Part shown: positions 28,238 to 36,149 of the stretch, one piece after another
Layout of the letters: each line of letters opens with the position of its first letter
How positions within the stretch are numbered: the stretch's first letter is position 1
From: Bin5 sp965207495
GTDB taxonomy: Bacteria; Chloroflexota; Anaerolineae; Caldilineales; Caldilineaceae
Direction of reading: 5' to 3'
Length of the DNA stretch: 64,000 bases
Assembly: GCA_965207495.1 (NCBI GenBank)
Contig: OZ242287.1
Coordinates: 682,001 to 746,000 of the forward strand
Translations under genes and position numbers: made by a program
The notes under the pieces: generated by a model
The model's database searches: none
Seen by the model: the letters and a program-made list of their open reading frames with translations, nothing else
What the model was told of the DNA's origin: nothing

Positions 28238-28930
28238 GTGTCAGATCGCGACTCAGCAAAACAAACCCGCCCCCATCAGGCGGCGGCTGTGTTGTCGAGA
28301 GTGGCGGTGGTCGTCGTGGCGGCCTACATCGCCGCGCAGATGATGGCCGACATCGCCAGCCTCAAGATCGGCGTCGTGGCCGGTCTGGCCGTCGACATGG
28401 GCACCTTCGTCTATCCCGTAACCTTCACCCTGCGGGACCTCGTCCACAAGACGCTCGGCAAGCGCAACGCCCAGCTGCTGATCGTCGCCGCCGCGGTCAT
28501 CAACCTGGGCATGGTGCTCTATCTGATGTGGTCGGCCGCCGTGCCCAGCGATCCGGACTCCATCGGCGGCGCCGAGTTCAGCGCCATCTTCGCCCCCCTG
28601 TGGCGCATCGTCTGCGCCTCCATCATCGCCGAGCTGGTCAGCGAGCTGGTCGACACCGAGATCTATCACCTCTTCGTCAGCCGCGTCACCACCCGTTTCC
28701 AGTGGCTGCGCGTCCTGGTCAGCAACTCCGTCAGCGTCCCCATCGACAATCTGCTCTTCGTCCTAATCGCCTTCTCCCCCATCGCCTTCCTCGGCGCGCA
28801 GCTAATCGACTCCTGGGCCGTCGCCTGGGAGATATTCCTCGTCAATCTACTGGTGAAATACGGGGTAACCCTGGTCAGTATGCCGCTGATCTACCTGACA
28901 CCGGACCGGGATTGGGAGGCGGATGGCTAG
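28238..28930 (+). CDS. yhhQ: Queuosine precursor transporter (YhhQ/QPTR, VUT family)
   Basis: The 230-residue integral membrane protein has about six hydrophobic helices. It carries the family's N-terminal AAYIAAQMMADIASLKI and VYPVTFTLRDLVHKTLG segments and the later LVSELVDTEIYH motif. YhhQ proteins import preQ0/preQ1 or queuine for tRNA queuosine synthesis. The start is a GTG with GGGAG 8 nt upstream; the leader folds so as to hide that site. No que genes are nearby, which fits organisms that salvage the base. Older annotations call the family VUT or DUF165. Confidence 0.88.
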   Translation: MSDRDSAKQTRPHQAAAVLSRVAVVVVAAYIAAQMMADIASLKIGVVAGLAVDMGTFVYPVTFTLRDLVHKTLGKRNAQLLIVAAAVINLGMVLYLMWSAAVPSDPDSIGGAEFSAIFAPLWRIVCASIIAELVSELVDTEIYHLFVSRVTTRFQWLRVLVSNSVSVPIDNLLFVLIAFSPIAFLGAQLIDSWAVAWEIFLVNLLVKYGVTLVSMPLIYLTPDRDWEADG

Positions 28931-29020
28931 GACACCACCCCTCTGGGAATGACGTCAACTTATCAATGTATGCAGACGAGAGTGAGGCGACTGGGTGACG
29001 GACCGCTTTAGAGGAAGACG

Positions 29021-31591
29021 CTATCGATCGCTTGTCCTGCTGGCCTGCGTCTGACTGCGCATCACTATGTCTCTTACTTGTCCGGCACCGAATTGATATC
29101 CTACTTTAGTACCGTAATTCGCTTTCCAGAGTTCGTTGCTGATCTGTTGGAAACTTAGGCCTTCTTCTCGTAACTGGTTGGCCATCGCCATGATCTCCGT
29201 GCGATGTGTGGCAGTGCTTCTTACTGTGCCATCACCCTTAAAGCCTCTCTCTACAAATGCCCTGCTAGTCGTACGTCCTCGACCGCTAGTACGACCTAGC
29301 GTTCCCTTGTTCGGCTCGGCAGTCCAACGTCTGAGCATTTGAGCCATCTGCCCCGCCCCAATCATTCGCCCTTCTCTGGTGCCAAAATCCTTGGTGAACA
29401 ATTCTTCAGCAACTTGCCGTGCATTGTTCCCAGCGTGATAAAGGCTCAAGGCGAGTTCTTTCATTTGCTCAAGGTGCGTCGCCGTGCTCTTGCTGGCACC
29501 GTAAGGCCGACTGTAAGCTTGCGAACTTATCTTGCTTGCTCGTTGGCCTCGTGGGCTTTTTCGAGAAGTCTTGAGATTCGCTTTGTCAATTGCGTGAGGT
29601 AAGAGGTTGATGTCTTTCGCTGCTTGCTGCAAAAGTTTCAATACTCTATCACGTGCCCTATCGGAAATCAGACGCTTGTTGATAGGTTGGTTTTCTAGCT
29701 GAGCAAGATCCCCCTTCCAGGATTGCAATTCATCCTGGAGGCCAACTTCCCATTCGGTGAACATACGATGTTCTTGAGGTTTGTTTTTTGGGGCCTGGTT
29801 AGCGGGGAGGTTAGAAATGTATGCTCCAAACAGAATGTCTAGTTGGGCATCGTCAGCCAAATGCGCCTCGCGTTCTTCGATGGACTTTCGCAGATCATGC
29901 TGGCGCTTATGGTTAGCACTTACTATCTTCTTCTGTTCCTCCTCCAGCACCTGCCGGAGAAGCCAATACAGTCTCCACTGGCCATAGAGTTCTACTAGAC
30001 CTGGGCCATATATAGTCTCAAGGTGAAGCAGATCATACTCGCGTAAACCCTCTTCGACTTCGACGCCATCAATAGTGGATTCAACGTGATCTGTCCAACC
30101 AGGGCTGAGCTCTTGATCCAAAAAATCGGGAAAATCTCGGTATTGCTCAAACGACTGGTTGTTCAGGGTATCTTCTTGTTCAACCTGGTTTAGAGACGAC
30201 ATTTCTGTTTCCTCATCTTCCAATTCGGTCAGCGCTGCTTCCAGTTGATCATCGAAAGGCAATTGAGCTTCGATGTGAGCATCTCTGTGGCACAGATCAC
30301 AAACCAACTCGTGCGCCTCACCGCACTGCTTTTCCAGGCTCCAACGCTTCCACGCGCGCCATGTCCCGCAACGGCTACAGTCCTTTCCGAACGGTGCGCC
30401 ACAGTTCTGACAAGCATGGCTGGCAGCGGGGGAAACGGTCTTGCAGTTGTTGCACCAGACTGTGACGGCGTCTCCTGCATCCTCTTGCGCCGCGCGCGGT
30501 TCCAGGGACCATTCGCGGTCGTCTTCGGGAAGCCCGTGGAGTTCTGCGTTGGCCGCCAAATCAAGAATCAGGCAATTCCCGCTGTCTTCTTTCGGGCGCA
30601 GGCCTCTTCCGACCATTTGCAAGTATAAAGTCAGACTATTGGTGGGCCGGGTGATGACCACACAGGAGGCGTCAGGCAGATCAAAACCCTCAGTGGCAAC
30701 AGCGACATTGACGAGAACTTTAAGATACCCATTCTTGAATGCGGCGATCAGTGCGGCCCGCTCCTTGTCTTTGGTACTGCCGAGCATAGCGGCGGCAGGC
30801 ACGCCGGCGTCCCTGAAAAAGGCGGAAAGATTACGAGCATGATCCACAGAAACCGCGTAGACGATAGTCTGACGGTCCTGGGCGTGCTCTTGCCAGAACT
30901 TGAGCCCGCCTGCCGTCATTATATTGGCTTGGTTGGCCGCTTCTATACCGGCGTCGGTGAAATCTCCGTCCATACCGACCTCGCCGCCACGTATAACCCA
31001 CTGCGAGGAAGGTCTGAGCACCTGGGCGCCGCACAGATAATTGCCGGACTGCAAGTCCACAATGGAGGGGCCGCAGAGCAAAGCGCTGAATAGGTGGTCA
31101 AATCCTTCCTTCTGGGACAGTCGCCAAGGAGTGGCGGTCATACCCAGTATGCGTCCCGGCCATTGCTGCATGGCACGCGTCCAGCCGGCCGCAGCGGCAT
31201 GGTGCGCCTCGTCAATGATCATCAGATCGTCATGGCTGTATTTGGTCCATACAATCTTCCCAGCAGTGCGGCGGCTAACGGTCTGGGCCATCAATATGGC
31301 GACTCGGTTTCGTCTTGCCGGGGCATCGTCGCCGGGCTTCCAACGCGCATCGACACTAGTCGCGACTTTGGCGTTGGCCAGTAGGTCGCGCGTCTGCGTG
31401 ACCAATTCTTTGCGATGCGTCAGCCAGACGGCTTTTCGTCCGCCCTTGAGCCACGCATTCAGCAACGCCCCGGCGATGACAGTCTTGCCTCCACCAGTGG
31501 GAAGTTGCATCATCACTCGGGCCTGTTCGGGAGCAAGTGTTGTCTGGACACTTTCGAGCAAATTTTGTTGGTAATCGCGGAGTTGTATCAT
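29021..31591 (-). CDS. DEAH-type superfamily 2 helicase with zinc cluster and duplicated C-terminal module
   Basis: The helicase core spans about 1-360: motif I QLPTGGGKTVIAG, motif II IIDEAHHA, motif III GMTATPWR, and motif VI QMVGRGLRP. Next come paired cysteines (CNNC..CQNC, CSRC, CDLC; ~375-430), probably two zinc ribbons, then an acidic/helical region. At the end are two ~55-residue imperfect repeats (702-756 and 792-846), each opening STATH, containing a helix-turn-helix-like stretch (GLSFQQISNELW in the second) and ending GAGQ. DNA or RNA translocation is certain in outline; the role is unknown. GC is lower than in the neighbours, and there is no restriction or defence partner beside it. 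Confidence 0.82.
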   Translation of the reverse strand: MIQLRDYQQNLLESVQTTLAPEQARVMMQLPTGGGKTVIAGALLNAWLKGGRKAVWLTHRKELVTQTRDLLANAKVATSVDARWKPGDDAPARRNRVAILMAQTVSRRTAGKIVWTKYSHDDLMIIDEAHHAAAAGWTRAMQQWPGRILGMTATPWRLSQKEGFDHLFSALLCGPSIVDLQSGNYLCGAQVLRPSSQWVIRGGEVGMDGDFTDAGIEAANQANIMTAGGLKFWQEHAQDRQTIVYAVSVDHARNLSAFFRDAGVPAAAMLGSTKDKERAALIAAFKNGYLKVLVNVAVATEGFDLPDASCVVITRPTNSLTLYLQMVGRGLRPKEDSGNCLILDLAANAELHGLPEDDREWSLEPRAAQEDAGDAVTVWCNNCKTVSPAASHACQNCGAPFGKDCSRCGTWRAWKRWSLEKQCGEAHELVCDLCHRDAHIEAQLPFDDQLEAALTELEDEETEMSSLNQVEQEDTLNNQSFEQYRDFPDFLDQELSPGWTDHVESTIDGVEVEEGLREYDLLHLETIYGPGLVELYGQWRLYWLLRQVLEEEQKKIVSANHKRQHDLRKSIEEREAHLADDAQLDILFGAYISNLPANQAPKNKPQEHRMFTEWEVGLQDELQSWKGDLAQLENQPINKRLISDRARDRVLKLLQQAAKDINLLPHAIDKANLKTSRKSPRGQRASKISSQAYSRPYGASKSTATHLEQMKELALSLYHAGNNARQVAEELFTKDFGTREGRMIGAGQMAQMLRRWTAEPNKGTLGRTSGRGRTTSRAFVERGFKGDGTVRSTATHRTEIMAMANQLREEGLSFQQISNELWKANYGTKVGYQFGAGQVRDIVMRSQTQASRTSDR

Positions 31592-31626
31592 TGAGCGTGC
31601 GGAATATTCAGAATAGTTGACGGAAG

Positions 31627-31655
31627 ATTGTACGTCGAAATTCAGACGGGGTCAA
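31627..31655 (-). promoter_or_regulatory. Sigma-70 promoter of the helicase gene
   Basis: TTGACC (31655-31650), 17 bp, TACAAT (31632-31627) on the minus strand. The transcript start would be about 30 nt before the ATG. Confidence 0.7.
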
Positions 31656-31863
31656 TATTGAATCAGTGCTTGGACAGGCGATCAATTCACTTTTTCGATA
31701 CAGTGATTGCTTTAGATTCCATGTCATAAAGACGACATATCCCGCCTACATGGTATACTGGTTTGGGCCACCGGACTGTCTACCCTCCCCCCAGCCGTCG
31801 TGCCCCAACAATTGACCCAAAGCGAAAGACCCCGCGCGCAATACAATCGCAGAGTCTCTAAAC

Positions 31864-32424
31864 ATGCTATCCATAAAACCCGACCACTGGATCCGCCAAA
31901 AAGCCAAAGAGTGCAGCCTGATCGAGCCCTTCGAGGAAAGACAGGTACGCGAGGGCGTGGTCTCCTACGGCCTCAGCAGCTTCGGCTACGACATCCGCGT
32001 CGCCAAGGACTTCCGCATCTTTACGCCTGCCACCGGCGAGTTGACCGTTATCGATCCCAAGGCAGTCGACGAACGCGCCCTGCAAAGCTACCACGGCGAC
32101 GACTGCATCATCCCGCCCAACAGCTTTGCCCTCGCCCGCACCATCGAGTACTTCCGCATCCCGCGCAACGTGCTCGCGATCTGCGTCGGCAAATCAACCT
32201 ACGCCCGCTGCGGCATCATCGTCAACGTCACGCCCTTCGAGCCCGAATGGGAAGGCTTCGTCACCATCGAAATCAGCAACACCACGCCCCTGCCGGCCCG
32301 CATCTACGCCGGCGAAGGCATCGCCCAAGTCCTCTTCTTCGAAGGCGAAGCCCCCGAAGTCTCCTACGCCGACCGCAACGGCAAGTACCAGAAACAGACC
32401 GGCATTACCCTGCCCCGTTTGTAA
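31864..32424 (+). CDS. dcd: dCTP deaminase
   Basis: Dcd converts dCTP to dUTP for thymidylate synthesis. The 186-residue protein has the trimeric dUTPase-like fold, with an N-terminal SSFGYDIRVAKDF segment, the GKSTYARCGIIVNVTPFEPEWEG active-site stretch (catalytic glutamate in the FEPEWEG part) and the EISNTTPLPARIYAGEGIAQVLFF segment. Length and motifs fit monofunctional Dcd; I see nothing that proves the bifunctional deaminase-diphosphatase activity. An extended -10 box (TGGTATACT, 31751-31759) lies about 105 nt upstream. The Shine-Dalgarno is weak. Confidence 0.94.
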   Translation: MLSIKPDHWIRQKAKECSLIEPFEERQVREGVVSYGLSSFGYDIRVAKDFRIFTPATGELTVIDPKAVDERALQSYHGDDCIIPPNSFALARTIEYFRIPRNVLAICVGKSTYARCGIIVNVTPFEPEWEGFVTIEISNTTPLPARIYAGEGIAQVLFFEGEAPEVSYADRNGKYQKQTGITLPRL

Positions 32425-32439
32425 AGAAAAAGCAACGAC

Positions 32440-32580
32440 TCAGCCATAAACAAGCCGCGACCCCGAGCGAGGCATATGAAGATATTTCTCACGCCTCGCT
32501 TTTCTGGGCGGTCGGCTGCAAGCGGCCTCCCTAGTGCGGGGGGATGGGTCCCCCAACGTCCCCTTGGTTACCCGCCGCGC
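32440..32580 (+). repeat. Dispersed three-way-junction element, divergent copy C
   Basis: The outer stem is GGCGG/CCGCC (32507-32511 with 32572-32576). The second inner hairpin is GGGGGA-TGGG-TCCCCC, where other copies have GGGGC/GCCCC, so the C-G pair next to the loop has become an A-T pair. The first hairpin is rebuilt as GCT-GCA-AGC. Upstream CTCAGCC..GAGCGAGGC aligns with copies B and D. Confidence 0.7.
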
Positions 32581-32660
32581 TTCAGTCGTCCCGAAAATGT
32601 TGAATGACAGCCAAGTGCTCCGTCATCCCTTTTCGTTCCGCAAGAGCCCAAGTCACGGCT

Positions 32661-33335
32661 TCAACCGGATTGACATGCGATGCCGTCTTGTCCAGCCAAA
32701 GTGTCATAGGCCCAAAACAGGAGGGTTGATTCGCGAGTAATTCCGGGAATCTGGCCGGAGAGCGTGAGGGTGTTGTCTTCGTATGAGACGAGAAGACGGG
32801 AGTTCCCGTTCAGATGCTTGTGGGTAAGGTAGTTGTTTTCCTTGTCATGCACGAACTCCAGCAGCAGCGGATTCATTACGTCATCGAAGGGGCCGGTTGT
32901 AGGCAAGGGATCCGAGGGAGATTTTTCTGCGCTGTTTTCGGCTCGAAGGGTGTAATCGAAGAGTGAGTAGTCAGCAGATATGTCTCTGACTGCGCCATGT
33001 ATGTCGATGTCAACATTCCAGCCATAGTCTTGGTGCATGTGATGAACACCTTCTCGATTCACTGTCAATTCTTGTGGAATATCTCTCAAGTGGAAAACAG
33101 CTGTCAGCTTCTCGCCCTCCAGCCTGGATTCTACTCTGAGAATATCGATGTACCCTGGCAACTCGTCCGTCGCTTGATCGCCGCTGCCCTGTCCGACTTG
33201 CAAGGTCATGTGGTCAGGGGCACAACTGTCCGATCGTTCGGACATCTGAGAGGACGCGTCCGGCGACTCAGGCGAAATAGGCACGCAGGCGGCAGTGAGA
33301 AGTGCCAGTGTGACAACTAGCAATTTCTTGAACAT
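32661..33335 (-). CDS. Hypothetical lipoprotein
   Basis: The 224-residue protein begins with a lipoprotein signal ending LLTAAC, so a mature N-terminal cysteine would be lipid-anchored and exported. The body is acidic and mixed beta-strand-like (YIDILRVESRLEGEKLTAVFHLRDIP, then VDIDIHGAVRDISADYSLFDYTL, and SYEDNTLTLSGQIPG). This pattern fits a beta-sandwich of the kind found in extracellular lipoproteins, but I do not recognise a family. AGGAGGGG lies just upstream of the ATG at 33335, which supports the start. It lies between element copies C and D. Confidence 0.7.
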   Translation of the reverse strand: MFKKLLVVTLALLTAACVPISPESPDASSQMSERSDSCAPDHMTLQVGQGSGDQATDELPGYIDILRVESRLEGEKLTAVFHLRDIPQELTVNREGVHHMHQDYGWNVDIDIHGAVRDISADYSLFDYTLRAENSAEKSPSDPLPTTGPFDDVMNPLLLEFVHDKENNYLTHKHLNGNSRLLVSYEDNTLTLSGQIPGITRESTLLFWAYDTLAGQDGIACQSG

Positions 33336-33594
33336 GGTTTTCCCCTCCTGAATGAATGAAGTGAGAGACTGGTGTCTACAGAGCCAGCCACCCTCGGTTC
33401 CTCAAATCATACATGAACGGGCTTTCGGCAGAAACCCCTTGATTCCTTGGATGGTTCGCAAAGTAATTTTTTTGGAACGCTTCGGTCCGGTCGCAGCGCC
33501 AGACTTGCACGGGCGTGGCCAGCCTGAACACGATTCATTTCACATGGATCGCGAGTACGCCCTCGAATGAGGTCTCACACTGGAAATGGCTAGT

Positions 33595-33915
33595 CAATTG
33601 GCAATTACTCAGCCGCAACTGACTCGCAACCCTGAACGAGGCGATCTAAGGTGTTCTCTCTCCTCACTTCTCTTCGCTCTCTCCTCGGTTTTTTGGGCGG
33701 TCGGGCCTTCGGCCCTCCCTTGTGCAGGGGCTGCGCCCCCGCAACGCCCCGCCCTGGCTAGCCACCGTACTGGTTCTTCCCCACCATCGTGGCATGCCGA
33801 CAGTGCGCCCCAACTAACCTGGCGGCTGCCAACCGAATACGCCATCACAAAGCCCGATTGGCGGCGAAGATGAAGAGTTGGTCAAGACAGACACTGTATG
33901 CGGCTTAGTAGTTAC
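33595..33915 (+). repeat. Dispersed three-way-junction element, copy D (long form)
   Basis: The core is 33695-33754, identical to copy B in both inner hairpins. The flank 33600-33660 and the downstream block 33815-33915 both align with copy B, marking an element of about 320 bp. Apart from this element the 33336-33992 gap holds nothing I can support. Confidence 0.75.
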
Positions 33916-33992
33916 GTCAATTGCAAGAGAAGAGTGACAGAGTAAAGAGGCGTGATAGGACAGCCTCTTCCCCTCACCCCAGCTGCGCAGCC

Positions 33993-34739
33993 CTACATAT
34001 CGTAGATCGCGCGCAGATTTTCACCCAGAACCAGCGCCTCATCCTGCGGCGAGAAACCCGCCATCCGGATGCCGTTGACCCCGTGCGAAGCGATCCCTGC
34101 CGGCGCATTCGAACCGAAAACGATCCGGTCCGCGCCCAGCTCGCCGCTCGCCACAATCGCCGAAATCGTGAACGGCTCCGCCGCCGCGATCAGCGTCGTG
34201 CCCAGGTAGATGTTGGCGTTCTCCTGCGCCGCCTGCACCGCCGACCGCACCCACTCCCGGTACCCCATGTGGTCCATGATGATCGTGACCTCGGGATGGT
34301 TCCTGGCGATGTGGGCGATATACTCCGGCGCGCACCCACTCAGATGGGAGCCGGAGTGGATCGTCGCCGTGATGCCAAGCGAGCGCGCCAGGTCCATCAC
34401 CGGATCAACCGCCGAGCTGTCCAGGCGGTAACGGTGGCCGGCCGCCATCAACTTCACCGTGCGCGCGCCGCGCCGCACGCAGTTTTCCAGGTCCTCCAGG
34501 GCATCAGGACCCATCGTCGGGTTGACAAGGCAGCCGGGCAAAATACGCGACTGGCCCTCGGCCCCATCCAGCACCTCAGCGTTGCCGGGCCTGGGATCCG
34601 CCGGCACACCGCCCTGAAAGACGACGCTCACGTCAATGCCGGCCTCGTCCGCATTGGCGAGCAAACCGACCGGCCCGTAGGGCTTGCCGTCAAATTCATC
34701 CGGCATATAGGATTCGAAATCGGCGACGAACTGACTCAT
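33993..34739 (-). CDS. Amidohydrolase 2 family metal-dependent hydrolase
   Basis: The 248-residue TIM-barrel protein resembles the PF04909 group (decarboxylases and lactonases of aromatic or sugar acids). Visible are GIDVSVVFQGG in the first strand region, GITATIHSGSHLSG with a metal or catalytic histidine, VTIIMDHMGY with another, and the C-terminal RIVFGSNAPAG that normally carries the acid. It lacks the N-terminal HxH strand of larger members, so this is a short form. The start at 34739 follows CTGGAGG; a longer frame upstream has no support. It diverges from the D-2-hydroxyacid dehydrogenase gene, perhaps a shared catabolic unit. Confidence 0.82.
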   Translation of the reverse strand: MSQFVADFESYMPDEFDGKPYGPVGLLANADEAGIDVSVVFQGGVPADPRPGNAEVLDGAEGQSRILPGCLVNPTMGPDALEDLENCVRRGARTVKLMAAGHRYRLDSSAVDPVMDLARSLGITATIHSGSHLSGCAPEYIAHIARNHPEVTIIMDHMGYREWVRSAVQAAQENANIYLGTTLIAAAEPFTISAIVASGELGADRIVFGSNAPAGIASHGVNGIRMAGFSPQDEALVLGENLRAIYDM

Positions 34740-34962
34740 TTTCGGCCTCCAGCTTGAATGGTTGGGTGATGACTGCGTTACCGCTCCTGGATTCGTGTGC
34801 GTGTACGAGTCACTTAGCCTAACGACGATCACCGTAGGCGTCAAGCACTCTGATTCCAGTTGCACCCCCTCAGCATTGCGCAAAGACGCGCAACCGTGCT
34901 ATACAGTGCCTGAATCGCGTCCACCAGCGGCCCCCAAAATGCACCCGCAACGGAGCAGCCCT

Positions 34963-35976
34963 ATGCCGACACAACCCTTTCCCGCGCCCGAAGACCTGAC
35001 CATCTGCTTTGCCCACGTCGCCTATCAACTGGAGCCGATCTTCGCCCGCCGCCAGGCCGATCCATCCGGCCGCGTCTCTGCCGGGCAGGAGCGCATCCAA
35101 TACTTCCAGGCCTGGACACCCGAGGACCTGGCCGCCCGCCTGCCCGAAGCGGATGTCCTGCTCGTCTCCGGGTTCTGGCACAACGACCTCCTGGACGTCG
35201 CGCCCCGCCTGCGTTTCATCCAGTCGATCGGCGCCGGCGTCGACCAGTTCGACCTCGACGCGCTGCGGCAGCGGGGCATCCGCCTGGCAACCGCCAGCGG
35301 CGTCAACAGCAACGCGGTCAGCGAACACGCCATGGCCCTCATCCTCGCCTTTACGCGCCACATCCACACCGGCCGCGACCGCCAGCAGCGCCATGCCTGG
35401 CGCGGCATGATCGGCGACCTGGCCCTGCGCGAAGATGAACTGGGCGGCAAGACCCTGCTCATCATCGGCCTGGGCAAGATCGGCTCCCGCCTGGCGAAGC
35501 TGGCCAAGGCCTTCGACATGCACGTCCTCGCCACAAAGCGCAACCCGGCCACCGCCGCCGCAGCCGCCGACGCCGTCCACACGCCGGAGGAGCTGCCCGC
35601 CCTCCTGCCGCAAGCCGATTTCGTGGCCCTCACCTGTCCGCTGACGCCGGCCACCGAGAACGTGATCGACGCCGCAGCCTTCGCGCAGATGAAAGAAAGC
35701 GCCTACCTGATTAACGTCGCCCGCGGCGGCTGCGTCGACGAACCGGCCATGCTGGCAGCGCTCCAGTCCGACGCCATCGCCGGCGCCGGCATCGACCACT
35801 TCTGGGAGGAGCCGCTGCCGCAGGATTCCCCCTTCTGGGACCTCGAAAACGTCCTCATCACCCCCCACACCGGCGGCGAAACCCGCATGTACGAAGAAAA
35901 CCTGATCGACATTCTTCTCGAAAACCTGGACCGGCTCTGGCGCGGCGAGACCGAACTCCAAAACCAGGTGGTGTAG
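34963..35976 (+). CDS. D-2-hydroxyacid dehydrogenase
   Basis: A 337-residue NAD(P)-dependent dehydrogenase of the D-isomer-specific family, reducing 2-keto acids to D-hydroxy acids or the reverse. The Rossmann loop is GLGKIGSRLAK. The catalytic arginine sits in INVARGGCVDE, the glutamate in DHFWEEPLP, and the histidine in TPHTGGETRMYEEN. The start at 34963 follows CGGAG; the frame is open to 34762 but the upstream part reads as non-coding. GhrA-, SerA-like or phosphonate-dehydrogenase-like substrates are all possible. Confidence 0.88.
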   Translation: MPTQPFPAPEDLTICFAHVAYQLEPIFARRQADPSGRVSAGQERIQYFQAWTPEDLAARLPEADVLLVSGFWHNDLLDVAPRLRFIQSIGAGVDQFDLDALRQRGIRLATASGVNSNAVSEHAMALILAFTRHIHTGRDRQQRHAWRGMIGDLALREDELGGKTLLIIGLGKIGSRLAKLAKAFDMHVLATKRNPATAAAAADAVHTPEELPALLPQADFVALTCPLTPATENVIDAAAFAQMKESAYLINVARGGCVDEPAMLAALQSDAIAGAGIDHFWEEPLPQDSPFWDLENVLITPHTGGETRMYEENLIDILLENLDRLWRGETELQNQVV

Positions 35977-36149
35977 CGGACGGGACCCGTCTGGCGCTGC
36001 CGCAACAAGCACCCGGATTGAATTGTCAGCCAAAGCGTTGGTAGAATGTCAGGCATGTCAGGCGCCGCTGTGCGACACTGAAGGCATACACTTGCATCCC
36101 TGCCCAGTGAAAGCTGTCCGCAGCCCCACGGCTGCGCCGCGAAAGGTCA

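Noticed and set aside
34870..36033. 387-codon minus-strand frame
   Set aside because: Antisense of the D-2-hydroxyacid dehydrogenase, which has all catalytic motifs.
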